DNA from: Pisolithus tinctorius
Lineage: Eukaryota; Basidiomycota; Agaricomycetes; Boletales; Pisolithaceae
Assembly: GCA_024663395.1 (NCBI GenBank)
Contig: JANFAH010000016.1
Coordinates: 186,001-250,000, forward strand
Length of the DNA: 64,000 nt
Direction: 5' to 3'
The position numbers and the translations under genes were made by a program. Of this stretch, positions 9,982-22,782 are shown piece by piece. The notes under the pieces are model-generated. The model was given only the letters and a program-made list of their open reading frames with translations. It made no database searches and had not been told where the DNA came from. The first letter of the stretch is position 1; every line of letters starts with the position of its first letter.

Positions 9982-12900
9982 TCAAACGATTTCCAACACT
10001 TGTACCTGAATGTACTTGGAGGCAATGTCGGTTCCGAATCCAGAGATGACAATCTCGTTCTCTGCGGCGACTCTCTTGTACTCTCCATTCATTTGCTGCA
10101 CGAGAAGTAGCGCGTTGAACGGCTGCCCGAGGCGAGCAATCATCTGTAGTGCCTGGGTATAGCCGTCAACCTGAGGCATGGAGACAGTGTGTAAAGCCAC
10201 AACTTCGTCAGATCTAGCGTCGCCATCCGAATCCGAGTCAGAGTCAGTATCAGACAGTAAGTCACCTTCTGCGACAACCCCACCACCCGGACCTCGGATA
10301 TGATGAATCCACGGATGCGCAAAGACGAATTTCTTTGGTTCGTGCAGCGGGAGATCATCTGCCGTCCTGAACTCCACTCTTCCAAGCCCTGATACCTTGG
10401 CGCGATATAGCTTTTCGTCGCCACTACGTAGCTCCTGTATACGGAGGCTTTTGACGGAGAAGACGACGCACGGAAGATGTAGACGTTGGGTCACGAAACG
10501 GGTGGGTGGAAGAAGGTTGATCTGATTATAGACGCTCAAGGCTTCCTGCTGGGACAACTTGCCACGTAATTTTGTGATGCAGGTCTCCATCTCTTCCCTT
10601 TCAAGTGATGGAAAATTGTGAGGAGTTTGACTGTAAACGGAAAGGGAAGCCGGAAGACAACTGTTGTACGACGATGACTTTCCTGACCACGCAAGCACCG
10701 CAACCTCGCCGGAGCGGGTCACGATCTCTTCCAGGAGATGTCCGAGAGCGTTAGCTCCTTCACCGTACTGAGGCCTAATATTGGACTTGAATATTCCGAT
10801 GAGAGAGTACGCAACGTCTTCCTCGATCATCGCATTGCGCGTCGAAGCGAGACGAAGTTTCTCGCGCACCCCGAGATCGTCTGGAGAGAACATAACGACG
10901 GTTCCGCGGGGAATCTTGATAGCATCTACTAGTTCTTGTAGAATCCCCGGAGATCCTTTGTGGTTCGCGGCAGCGTCGCCAAGGTATGGTTGCCATTCAG
11001 AGTCATAGAAACAAACGAATTTCGGTGCGAGAAGCTCTTGCAAAGTCCATGCTCGTGTCATCCATAAACTACGCCTAAGGTCTCCTGGCTTGGACGGATG
11101 CGCTACGCCGGCAAGGAATACGAGCGTGGCTGCCGAATTCGCATACCATGTATACATAGATGTTAGAGATCGATTCAGGGTGGAGCTTGCGGACTTGTCG
11201 AAACAGCACGTATCTGACCACGCCCAATTGTAGCCAAGTCTACGTGTCTCCTTGCAGAAATTGCGCAACTTCTCATTCAGGGGCATGTCAGGGAGTTTCC
11301 AAACAGATTTGACCATGTTGACATCCTGGAACGACGGTTCATTCCCCTGCCACGTGTGAGAAAACATGACGTATCCGAAAAACCTTGCGACTACTCGTAG
11401 GATCCGTTCGTTGTCCACTTCTTTTGTCATAGATGAAACCAGCTCTTTGAATGTCGGACTAGCCTTGAAGATACGGATCTGCTCAGGACCGTCACAAAGG
11501 GAACCGGTGTTGACATCAACGACGATGAGGGGACAGTTTTTTAGGATCCCACGAACGGCAGGATCAACAGCTGCAATCGTCTCGGAAGGAGAGATGTAAT
11601 TCTTGCGTAGTTCTGTGTAACCGTTATTTGCATGTATTAGATTTAAAGAGGAGATCCGTACCCCTGATTGCAGGGTCAGGGGACTGTTCGATCATCTGCA
11701 GCATAGTCTTGAAAGCATCGATCGCTTTGTCATACCATTTCGCTCCATGAAGCGCGACGCGCTTGGCCTCATAGCCCCAGGGGCTGGAAGGATCCACTTT
11801 CACTGCCTATAGGCTATTGTAGGGAACTGACTCAAACAAGAAGTATGCCATGCACACCTCGTTTGCATCCTGCAGCGCATCCTCCCACAACCCTTTTGCA
11901 GCTCGAGCTCTGCTCCGCGTGATAAACAGACCGGCGGGATTTGGAAAGCTGAGAGACAACACAGAAGAATACTGTGTTATTATGTCGTCATCTTTAACCA
12001 GTCCACAGGCTTCATTGCCAACATGTTCAAGCGTCGCAACGCATTTTTTGGTGAGATCTGATAACAGACATAAACATGCACGTCTACCAGACTAGCGTTT
12101 ACAAGAAATACCTGCAATCCAATCTGAAGTTGCTTTGCCACCCTGGTTTTCCTCGTCTGACGTCCTGATGATGTTAAGGAGGATCTCGACGGCTTCTGCT
12201 GTACGTCCTTCGGCATAGAGGGTTTCACACAGACGTTGCTGAGCAACAATGTCCAGTCCATTGAAACTCCACCCAAATATCTTTATCAAGGGCTAAATTA
12301 ATGAGTAGTGGTAATAATATCAGAAGACCTACTAGCGATATGGTCACTAGCGGAGGACATTGTTCACGCTTTGGGGCTAGATTCTTTGCACGCTCTATCA
12401 AAGGTATCGTACGTCCGTAATTTCCCATTTGCATATACATAAATGCAAGGACCTACACAATGCATCAGTGATGATACTTACGTGTCTACATCACACGCGA
12501 AACAGTACCTGGGTGTAAAGATAGGTGGCGTCATCATCGTTGTCCTTGTGTGCCCTCGTAGCAAGGTACTCCACGCGCAATATCGCCTCTTCTTGATTTC
12601 CGGACTCGAACACAATGATAAACTGATTGGAACGTAGATTAATTGCGAGGACGATCTAGATCACCTCGCGCACCTTTAGCAGTAAAAGGATTCTATTGTC
12701 ATGAGGTTCACAATCATGAAAGGCAAGGTCAAATGCGCACAGTGCACCCTCTCGATCGCCCTGGCCAAGTAGAGCGACTGCCATCGCGACATGGCCAATA
12801 GGTGATGACTGCACCTGGAGGGACTTGAGGTGAACGTGAGCGAAAATGTAAGTGGAATGGTGAGAATGCAGACTCGCCTCCTTCGCGTCGTTAATCGCAA

Positions 12901-14208
12901 GTGCCAAATATTTTAAACGCGCTCTTATAAGAGCGCGGCTCGCTAGTAAGGAGTGGCTAGGACTTGAAGCGCTCGCAATTTCCTCTGTAAGTAACATTTC
13001 GGTGTTTGTCGGGTCGTCCTGTACCCATGACTTGAGGGTCTCATCACTCACTTGTACGAGCGGAAGCTGAGGAGCATGGAGTTGTTGACGGATTAAAGCG
13101 TTATACAGCATAATGATTGTTAGCAATGCGAGCATCATGCATCGTGAGTGGATGTACACTTACATTACGGTCAAAATACTTAGGGGGAAGGGCATCCTTG
13201 AGATTGTGAATTGTAATATTCTTGCCATTTCCACATGCAAGATATCTCCCGCTTGGTGAGAGAGCGATGCATTTGATCTCTGAGGTGTACGTGATAATGC
13301 TACCGAGGTGCTTGTGGGACACACAATCCCATAGGGAAACCGATGGCCCTGCTGCACACGCAATGAATCTGCCGTTGGATGCCACATATACCAGAGATTG
13401 GTTTTCATGGATCGACCATTCGGAAGACAATGACGAGGAAAGGTCGAAACAAATGACTCTGCCTTTGTTCGCAACGAACAACAGCTGGCCGTCAGACGAC
13501 CAGGCCAAACGAGTTCTCGACCATAGACCGGTTGAGCCGCTTTGACCTGAGTCGAACAAGATACTGCCATCGTGGGTACTGTAGACGCGGAAACCTCGAG
13601 TCTCTGAGGCGGTAGCAAATCGACTGTCATCTGGGGAGAACTTGATATCCGCTATCGAATGATGTGGGAGAGGAGGCAGGAGACGGATACCGGAAGTGAT
13701 GCTGAATATTTCAGCGTTGAGGTAGTCCGCAGTAGCAAACATGGTACAGTCGCGCGAGATATCGAGCCCAGTTACCCAGCCGCGGTGTTCTGTGAACTCG
13801 TGCACTTTTTTATGAATGGTTGCATTCCAGACGATTCTCGTGTGGCTGCCGTCTCCAGTACCGGTCACCATCCAGTGGCCATCTTGGGAAACGGCAACAG
13901 ACTCGACAGCACTAGCGGCTTGCATGGCTGGACCCTGTTGCTGCCCGTCCGAAATCTTCCATCGACGAATATCACCGTTGGCATGTCCTCCTACGACCTG
14001 ACTTTCCTCCGCAAAGGCAACTGCGTGTACATCACTCTGAGATACAATTTCGATCCGTTTTGCATCTTAACCACCACAGCAAACTGTCAATAGAGCTGTC
14101 TCAGCTTCAGACTCTGGTACGCACCCATCGTCATCGCTGGCAAACCCGCCAACACACCTTATCCTGGAGTTGGGAGGGGAAAGAACAATGTATCGTAGAC
14201 TTACTCAT
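9982..14208 (-). CDS. WD40-TPR-HET protein, copy B
   Basis: Paralogue of the gene at 2206-6425 with the same order: WD40 propeller (about 14090-13170), TPR-like helices (about 13160-11680) and HET domain (to 9982). HET motifs YVMFSHTW, WAWSDTCCFDK and RAWTLQELLAPK are present; the usual CID is CFD here. The reading frame looks intact and ends with the same C-terminus (SKYIQVQVLEIV) as copy A. Relative to copy A the first roughly 110 residues of the propeller carry about 40 differences including a two-residue insertion, whereas the following roughly 140 residues differ at about ten. The start is the same proposed 4-nt exon. A death-effector role and recognition by the WD40 part are inferred from the domain families. 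Confidence 0.85.
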
Positions 14209-15501
14209 GGTACTCAATATATAGCCCACACGTTCCTCAAGCTGCATGTCGGTATGAGTCAGTTCATAGCACCAGAGTCACATCGTGTTCTTCATGATCA
14301 AGGATTCAATGAAGATTTGGCGGTGCAGGTCTGAGCTCCACAACATCCGGTGTTTTCGACTGCATGAGGTCACGCATAGGACAAGGGTTGGGTGGAAACG
14401 TGTCGAAGGAAGATGTGGTGGTGTATCGGGATGTCTACAATCATCCAATCCCAGAAAATTATCGAGCGCATGTATCAATGCCCTCTACCCTGCACCCAGC
14501 CCTAACACCATCTTTGGGTTCCACGCTCGCTGATGCCCTCAAACCTTCTCCATAGCACCGAATCCTGCCAACAACGCCAAAGCCTCACACAATGATAAGA
14601 CACATGTGGGTCGCACCTCTTCACTGTCCATCACTAGGCTCATCAACGCGTGCATCACCCTATTGAGATGGAAGAGGTAGATATGATACGACAGACGGTC
14701 TTATCATCATCGGCGAACATCCCATCCATTTATATGCGCATCAGTTCGAGTGCTTCGACGCCTCGCAGTTCGACGCGCGCGGATCACGCGAAGTAGCATT
14801 CTTCTTCGTCACTTGTAAGTCTTGGCTTTTCAGGCTCTCTAGTCCAGACCCAGAGTGTACGCCCATTCCGACTCGGTCGAATACATTTCACAAGTCGAGG
14901 ACTCCCCGTTCCTTTACTCGCAAAAGTACCCATCATACATTCCCGACGTCGTGGTGTATGTTGTTCAGCCTCAGTAGGGAGATCACCGGGCGACGAATGT
15001 CTTCCCAACAGTGGACCTGCCACGGCAGCCGGTGAGTGTCCTACGGCTTGCGAGGGACCACGAGAATTGTCGTGACCATCTGGCTTCACCCGATGATGGC
15101 CCCAGGATATGACTATGTATAGTCCTAGGACGATGACAACCGTAGTAAGTTCACCTTACCAGAACGAAGTCGTACAAAAGTTCTCGTTGCTAGAGGGCAA
15201 AAAAAAAAAAACCGACGGCAATGAAACCGTCCACCTTTAGTTGTATCTCACAGGCTCACAGCGTTCTTGCGCTTTGCCTGCCGTGTATTCAACACAGTTG
15301 AACGCCGCGCGACTGTTGCGCTAGTCCTTGCAAAGGTATCTCGTACCGGAGAGGTGATATGGCGTACATTTCTACATAAGCAGTCTCTAATTTTACGACT
15401 AGTTGAGATAGGAACACAAACAGAACGGCAGCGAGAAAGTGATATACAAATCCCCACCAGATGCTGAAGAGCTCGAGCTGGTGAGCAGCGAATCGCTTCG
15501 A
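14209..15501. other. Unit-B spacer without an intact gene
   Basis: Counterpart of 6426-7708. The same short interrupted reading frames are present with additional substitutions, and there is a run of A residues near 15200-15213. Nothing here supports an intact gene. Confidence 0.4.
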
Positions 15502-17751
15502 CTACAGGGAACCTCCGACAGACTCCATGGTCTATAAAGTGCATCAGCAGGTTGACCTAGATTTATTCGAGTGCTCGACACTCACGAAAGGGGAAGCCGT
15601 AGGACCGTCAAGGATAGACAATTCTTCCGGAGTGAATGGGAGTCGAGGGATAAGCAATGTTCTGACGGGAACTAGGAGGAGAATAACAACAGGGAATGCA
15701 ATTGCCGCTGACAAATAAACATGTCAGCAACATCAACCCCAAAGGCCGTACATGGCAAAAAAAAAAGGTAGTGCACAACTCACCGACAGTCTGCGTAACA
15801 GCAAACGTCACACCAAATCCGACGAGTTGGATTCCAACGAACAGTAATAGGCGTGACGTGCGGACTTTGCGCAATGGCTCGTCGGCAGGTGTGAGCGACT
15901 TGTCGCGCATAAGGTATAGTAATTTGAGCGTGATACCGTTGCCTTGAAGTGCGTCCGCGCCCATGAACCAACTTTGTCATCGGACGTCAGTGTCTTTTTG
16001 GTTAGCAGAGCTTCGAAATACAATGCACTTACAAGAGGCCCGCTATAACACCTGGCGTATCAATCTTTGGTGAGGATGCGTTCCAAACATTCGAGGACTG
16101 ACTCACCCCGAGGTATGAGACCCAGAACGTGTAGTAGCGGACCGGTCAGTAGAACAAGGCACAGTGCACCTTGAACAAGATTCGAGACACGCTGTTCTAC
16201 AACTGCAACAGGAATCTCTTTCGGACGAGGGACGTGATATGAAGAAACTTCATATTCCTTCTTTTCTATACGAGGATTCACGGATGGGTCCACCCGGCTA
16301 GTTGAAGCCCCATCCTCTTCGCTATTACGGGGTGGGTAACCCATGACCAGCAGTGAGGTAGTGTGAATAGGCGCTTGGGGGATCAATCCATTAGGCGCAG
16401 GGACGCCAATGAGTCCAGCGAGGAATGTGGTGATGCCGAGAAGGAAAAAGTCATAATGAAATCCCGGTGGTTTACGAAGCGGGAATTGAGAACTCTGAGC
16501 CATCAGCGACTTTACAAAATCAACGTCAGGTTTTCTCGACAGTAAACGCCGGCCTGTCCACTGACCGAAACATTATGATCGAAAAAGAACAATATCCACA
16601 GGATAATTCCGAATGGCAAAGCAATGCCAGTCCACTTCCCATCAAGCTCCCAAAACTTGACGAGCCACGATCTCCCATTTGCAGCTTGAAACGCGCCACC
16701 AACTGGTAGGGTAAGTACGTTCGCAGAGTGGAGGCGACCCCAATAGGCCATTGCAGATGCCGCCACCAGCGAGATTGGCATACCATAATCTGCGATGAAT
16801 TGTCGGACGACGCGATGAAAATATGGCTTCTCGGAGAGTTTTTGGAATATGAAGGAGGTTACTACCATGAGAATGGCGAGAATTATTGCAACTGCAGCAC
16901 TGACGAATCCGCCAGTGAACTGTCTGGTGATCACCTGTACGCCATACTGCAGGTATATCCAAGAAACGTAGAAGCCGAAGGTGTCACAAGAGAATAGGGT
17001 GACATATTTCAGAAAGTTGCACCCTTCACAGGATGGTTAGCCGAATCCGCGATACACGTTGTCAGACACACAGTTCAAAATAGCCGTAATCCAGTGAATG
17101 ACAGCAGCCCATAGATACACCCATCCAATAAAGTGCAGATAGTTGGGGGGGTTGGACTGCGTCATGAGGATGTTGTATATAGTCTTGTTAAAGACCGTGA
17201 TGGGACCTATGCATAGATTTTAATAATAATGACGTTATGGCTCAGAAATTGCGTACCAGTAACACCAGCGATGGTCAGGGGCTGCGCTCCAAACACGGAA
17301 AAAACAAAGGCAGCCATGAAAGTGGAAACGAGGACTTCTGAGATGCCGTATTGATTTGTTGTCTCAATTAGGTCTAGAGAGAACGCAATTCCAGGAAGTA
17401 CGCTGATGAAGTTGATGTTCTATCTTGATGATTGACATTACTGAAAAAGTAGACGTACTTTGCACAGAATATTAGTGCTATTGCAGGGACTACACGGTAA
17501 TTCCGGGCATCTGTCCAGTCACTGAGATACCACGGTAGGCGGGCTTTGATGTCTTGGATGACGCCTGCTCCAAGGAACCTGACGAACGCTAAACGAGAGC
17601 GAATCATTTGTGATACATCACGGAGTGTCGTCGATGCACTGGTTGACGGTAGGTCTGGAGGATTTTCTGACGCCTTGGAAGACGTGCGAGGAGCCCGCAA
17701 GGAGCTGGTAGTAGTACTCGAGGGGTTAAAAAACCGAGACTCGTTCTGCAT
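15502..17751 (-). CDS. BOR1: BOR1-type borate/anion transporter (HCO3- transporter family)
   Basis: The complete member of the locus, with multiple exons. The N-terminal Ser/Thr-rich tail (ATG at 17751) is followed by GAGVIQDIKARLPWYLSDWT, then membrane helices including FSVFGAQPLTIAGVTG and GPITVFNKTIYNI, the exchanger-core signature LAGLIGVPAPNGLIPQAP, a hydrophilic loop with many charged residues, IPRG-VIAGLL, GADALQGNGITLKLLYL, and a C-terminus ending FTPEELSILDGPTASPF-TMESVGGSL. These are hallmarks of fungal and plant BOR1 proteins, which export borate and belong to the SLC4-like anion exchangers of the plasma membrane. The intron between IPRG and VIAGLL contains the breakpoint (16099) used in the array. 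The tail after the last intron is only about nine codons. Confidence 0.9.
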
Positions 17752-18066
17752 CTGAAAGAGGGTCGGATAGCCCGAAGGCGTATTAGTACTGGAAGGACAA
17801 GCTCGATCGTCGCTGTAAAATTAATCGGTTGACTAGAGAATAACGCCGTCTGGACGGCAGACACTTTGTAAACAAGATGGTCACGTGAGTAGGGTGGCCG
17901 GCGAATGACCGGGGTACGGGTTGAACGTTGAACCATTGGCACTGATCCGTAATTCGACCCGCGGTGCAGTATAAACCCGAGGGTATTGCGATCACCACCG
18001 TTGAGAGGTTGTACTGACTACCTAAGAACCGTCACAACCAGTAGACCGGGCGAGCACCATCTCTTT

Positions 18067-18480
18067 TCATGCCACTGGGTGTGAAATGCTCGGCATTCGA
18101 TTAGTTACGACTAGGGAGAGCTCTACCTCAGGATTCTCCTCGACTCTTGGTGTGTCTGATGAGGTCGGAGTTCTTGGGAAGGCAGCATCCCCATCACCCT
18201 TATTGGTCGTCCTGACATCGTCCGCGCGGTCTAACTTATTGAGCGACTCGGGCTCTGCACGCAACAAAAATGATCAGATGTGTATGTCAGGAAGGCGTCC
18301 CGACGGCTTAAAGAAAGAAGAGTGGACACCGACGATAGTCACCGTCTCATCCTAATCATGATGGACGTTTCAGACTGGGCGTATCATACGGCCTTGCGGG
18401 ATGTTGACAAACACAACCATAGCAGTGACGACGCTGACGAGCTCAGCGCCTCCCTCTGCCTCCGTGCCGACAAGTTCCAT
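18067..18480 (-). CDS. Small hypothetical protein (two-exon model)
   Basis: An ATG at 18480 opens a short exon (MELVGTEAEGGAELVSVVTA) that can be spliced, using a GTATGA donor and a TTGCGTGCAG acceptor about 140 bp apart, to an exon encoding PESLNKLDRADDVRTTNKGD and ending at 18067. The product would have about 92 residues and resembles no family I know. Support is only the open frame and plausible splice sites, so it may not be a gene. Confidence 0.25.
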
Positions 18481-18911
18481 CATTGATAATGATTTCAGGA
18501 ACGCCTAATTCCAAAAAAGGAAATTGACGCACGCCGAGTTTTTTGGCCCGTGCCCTGACCACATTTTCATCCATTCAGTCGTGACCGCCTTCAAGCTTCA
18601 AGCTTCAAGGTAGGGACCCCATTCAGCCACCCCTGCGTCTGCTAATCGACGGAGTCTCGCAGCCTTCTCGCACTTATCACCTTCATTGACTTATCTCAAC
18701 GCGGCTGGACCGGATTTCAACACTTACCCAGTCAGACAGCTGCGGGCCATACACACGTTCAGAAGCGAATGGCTGCATGCTATCTGAACTTTCCTTAATT
18801 TGATTTCACTCTGTAGCAGCCAGCAATCACAGTGGCGAGGCATCTTATCCGGTCATTACCCCTCCTCACTTCACATAAGTCGTTGCATTCCTTCCAATCC
18901 ATCATTCCCCC
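18481..18911. other. Intergenic, upstream of the Ser/Pro-rich gene
   Basis: Holds a short direct repeat of CAAGCTT near 18590-18606 and pyrimidine-rich stretches just before the ATG at 18912, typical of a fungal promoter. No gene is seen. Confidence 0.4.
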
Positions 18912-21407
18912 ATGTCATCCCCATCCCTTCAGACCCCTCGTCGTCGCCAGACAAAACGTAGATTAGGACCTGCCAGCCGTGACTCGAATGCCATCCGAGC
19001 ATCAGTGCTCCAGACGGCGTTAGAGCTCGGAATCGCCCAGAACCCACTCGTAGCAAACTGGATTTTCAACAGCCCATTGGAAGAGGAGCCGGAGGATCTA
19101 CAACTAGAGTCGTCCAACAATCCTGAGCCGGAGCCAGAGATCGTCGAGGTGCGCCCACTTTGACTACCAAGTCCGTCGACTGACCTGTTGTACAAACTTC
19201 ATCAGTCGATTACTCCAGCTTTGAGTCACAGCTCAAACACGACTTCAGATGATTCGCCTGTCCTCGGTTCCCCCAAGAAAAACATTGTGGGTGAAAACGT
19301 GCCTAGCCTGCAGGTTCACATGCACAAACCGAGCATTACCGAACCACCACACGTGCATTTCGATGATTTCCCTTCTGAAAACTTGTGGCTCTCCTTGCCT
19401 ACCGCGTCTCCCGATATTGCGTCATCTTACTCGAAGCGACAGAACAGCGGGAACCTAGTGGTCAAGCGGCCCCAGGAATCACAACGTGCCTCCAGCCATG
19501 AAGTCACCCTGAGCCATACCCGTTACAGCGACAGCCCCAGTCCAGGTCCTGTGGAAGCAGGGTATTCTAGCGAAGGCCAATATCTTTCGAAAGGGAAGAG
19601 TTCCAAAGAACGGGGGAAAGATAAGTCTGACAAAAAACGGATCAAGAAGTGGATCAAACCCGCAGCCCTTGACCTCAGCAAAGGTGACGATCGAGACGGT
19701 GATTATACCTCGGACGGAGGGTATCTCTCTGCGTCATCAAACAAATCGCAAGGGAAGTCTCCTGGTAAAGGCAAATCTCGGGCCATGGCCTTCTTTCGAA
19801 GGCGGTCAAAGAAGACTCAAAAAGAGAGCGAGGATGAAGACGAAGATGAGATTCCTCCCGTACCCGCGCTTCCCGTTTTCCCTAAGCCTTCGAGTCCCAA
19901 GCCTCTTGCTCGAAATGGCGCTGCACCGTCATCCCCCACGAGGCCTGGCTTCACTCCGCTGACCCTGAATCTCTCGAGTCCACCTGCTTCTCCGAGGCGG
20001 GCATCCAGTATGAGCCCGCCACCTAATCGTAAGGGGCCTGCGTCTTCTGGAATTCCTTCGAAGTCTGCCTTGGCGTCAGTACCACCTGCACTCAATCTCC
20101 GTCCGTGCGATGTATCCACTCCCGCTCTTTCGGCACCGAACACGCCACTTTCACCATCTTTCGTCCCAACTTCCCCTCTGCAAGGACCTGTAACAACTTC
20201 TAAGCCCAACATCATTGGTTCTCGACATCATCTTGCCACCCGTCCACCTGCCCCTCCTCCTAGCCAGCCCCTCCCGCAGCCGCCACCATCACCCTTACCC
20301 TCAACCCCGTCACGAAGAGTTCTCAACCCATCTCCGGTTCCGCCATCACCGACAGTGGCAGCAATGCGGGCTCCATCACGGCCGGTTCCGCCATTGCCTG
20401 TGCCTCGGTCAGCTAATCCAATAAATCTTCCTTTGGCTCCTGTGCGGCCATTAAATCCTAGGAAAGGTACAAATTCGCTGTCTCGGTCGCTTTCTCCTCA
20501 GCCCGATCCACCGGTACCTCTTTCGCAAGTTCTTGCAGGAGGGGATAGTGGTGGTAGTGCCCACGTTGGCCAGCTGGGTGAAGAGGTCCCCAATGCTAAT
20601 CTATTAGCTCGGCCTTCGCGCTCCACGATGGTGAGACAACACTCGGCGCCAGCAGTTACACACATTTCTGGGGCACCGACTGCACTCCACCGTAGGCTGT
20701 ACGGTCAGCAGGGAGGTCCACTATCGCCTCCTCGGCCCCCGCCCGATGCACCCCTTCCACCTGCTCCTAGTCCGGCATCTTTGGCAACGAGTAATCGGCT
20801 TCTGGCGGGCTTTACTTCCAAATTCCATGAACACTTTTCATCGGTGTCTTCCACTTCGCACAGTTTGCCCGCTCCGTCGTCCGCGTCCACGTCCCGAACT
20901 CCAAGTCGTTCAGGATCTTCGTCTGGTCCATCAGTGCATTCATCTTACACGTCGTCTTCCGAACAACAGGCTCCCAGCCAGCAATATGCGCGCAATGCTC
21001 GGACCAGTACTACCACAACAACCACGGGGACGGCCACTGATGAGTCACAGCCCGAGACGGGATCACAGTTGAGCTACGGCGAACCTGTGTCGCAGCCGAT
21101 CAGACTTGTTTCGCGCTTCTCGGATGCGAGTCTGAGTATGTGTGCGCGGCTTGGCCGGGACAGTATGGGTGACGAGGCTGACGTTGATGCGGACGCTGAA
21201 GGGTCTGGCAGAGATGGTACCGAGGCGGACGTGGACGACGACGCGTCCTTCTACCCGTCTGATGAGAAGACCGCTGGTCGCCGGACAATGTATCTCGTTG
21301 AGAATGGACAGGCAGATGAAGACGAGGTCGTTATTGCTGGGAGTCATTACTGGGGTGGTGAGCCGTATCCGCCTCTGCCTACCCGACCTGGGCCTGGATA
21401 TTTCTGA
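18912..21407 (+). CDS. Disordered Ser/Pro-rich protein of unknown function
   Basis: Two exons (18912-19148 and 19206-21407), joined by a 57-bp intron in phase 0, encode about 812 residues. The first exon starts MSSPSLQTPRRRQTKRRL and has a short helical stretch (ASVLQTALELGIAQNPLVANW) that may be the only folded part. A basic segment (RAMAFFRRRSKKTQKE) precedes an acidic run, then long Pro/Ser-rich tracts with PPPSQPLPQPPPSP-like motifs that could bind SH3 or WW domains, and an acidic C-terminal part. No catalytic domain is visible. Such proteins in fungi are often scaffolds or polarity factors, but that is a guess from composition only. Confidence 0.8.
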
Positions 21408-22374
21408 CTTTCTTTCCCTGTGTTTGACCCACGCCTTCATTCTTAGCATAATAACTCTTCATACTGCGATTTGCGCATGCTAATTTATCCTGTCTATATA
21501 TCAAGGTTTCTTGGAGTGCACGCATTTTCTTGGCCGATTTTATATATATTATTCTCGGGTCTGCAGTTATTTGTGCCCCTCTGCTCGTGCTTTCCTTATG
21601 TACCGCTCGTTTTGATTTCCCAAATGCTCTCATTTTACGACCGTCATCCGGGATTGCCTGCGGTTCTCTCATCTTGATTTATAGATTGGATGCGCGATTG
21701 GATGCGCTGTCTGCTCTTGGAAGTAACGGTGGTCCTTTATGTTTTCCAAGTGACCAGACCTGAAGCTGCTCGATGCAGTACGTAGCACGTACTTACGCCG
21801 TACGGTTAATATATCATCGACGCAAATAGTGACCCCTGAATCCGGGCTGCCGTTTTGTACAGTATTAAACTCACTTCCAGCGGCACTAACGTTGATATAT
21901 TGTTAGTACTCCACCCTCTATTTCCGATGGAATCCATTGACTGGACTGTTCTGCCGAAAGTGACGGAGACAAATGATGATGGATTCACGGATTTTGATTC
22001 CACACCTTGACCAGCTCATTGTCGGAGCTCATGACAGAGTCGGTTATACAACCTCCAACGTCGATGCTGACGATGAACTATTATATATGTAGTAACGACA
22101 CAACACCTCACAGATATACTACAACACCGCACAGTCTGGTACTCAGTACAATGGTCCGCACTCTACCATGTACAGTTTGAACGGATCTAAATACAAGGCG
22201 AGAGGCAGCTGCTTGCTGAAGTGGCAATCAATACCCAGGAGCCGTCGCTCCATAATTTTGCTTGGGTCCGGGATTGGCAACAGGTGCAGTAGTGCCAGAT
22301 CCAACAGGTTCGTACTGTCCACTTCCGACATCTGATCGTCGAAATCACTATGAGTGTTCGTTGAGAGCATGAAA
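21408..22374. other. Intergenic between convergent genes
   Basis: T-rich sequence after the stop at 21407 probably includes the 3' untranslated region. The remainder to the PMP3 stop holds no supported gene on either strand. Confidence 0.45.
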
Positions 22375-22782
22375 TCAAACTTTTGACGTACAGCGATACT
22401 GTCCACGTCCGTATCTCTCCTCGGCTTTTGCCCTCTTGTATATGAGCCAGAACGCATGCTGGATTATCAAGTCAGTGTTATCTGCTTTTCACCAGGTAGG
22501 ATGCAAGTAGCACGTACGATATGTCCTGGGATATATCCCAAGCTACATTGAAAATACCATCAGGTGAGCTGCCAGGAGCGGAAGAGAGAACCACGAACAT
22601 TGTCAACAATACGTTAATGAGAAGGTCGCAGCTGCATCCCGACATGTATGCTACGGCTGCAGGTGGGAAGATGATAGCGACCTAATATGAATGAGAACGT
22701 CAGCGTCACCTTCAGTCAAATGAACACATGGGTTACTGAAAGCTACACTTACGATGATGAGAACCACAGTCGAGCCACGCAT
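22375..22782 (-). CDS. PMP3: PMP3/UPF0057 small membrane proteolipid
   Basis: Four short exons (22753-22782, 22599-22681, 22518-22542, 22375-22458) give a 73-residue protein with two hydrophobic helices. The first carries VAIIFPPAAVAYMSGC and CDLLINVLLT, the second LGYIPGHIHAFWLIYKR. These are the defining motifs of PMP3/RCI2 proteins, plasma-membrane proteolipids that modulate membrane potential and salt tolerance in yeast and plants. Exon 3 is only 25 nt and all exons are short, so the gene is easily missed. The splice junctions restore the family consensus exactly, which is strong support. Confidence 0.88.

Larger units (their letters stand above)
8309..16099. repeat. Tandem array unit B (about 7.79 kb)
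   Basis: This is the second complete unit, collinear with unit A: hydrophobin at 9099-9560, WD40-TPR-HET gene at 9982-14208 and BOR1 end from 15502. Here the BOR1 sequence continues past the breakpoint (16099) into the remaining exons, so unit B abuts the original, unbroken BOR1 gene. Divergence from unit A is uneven: the hydrophobin 3' region and the middle of the WD40 region are almost identical, while the start of the WD40 region and the WD40-gene upstream region differ more. Confidence 0.88.

Noticed and set aside
21063..21449. Minus-strand frame opposite the Ser/Pro-rich gene
   Set aside because: Antisense shadow of the long plus-strand coding exon, with no family signature.
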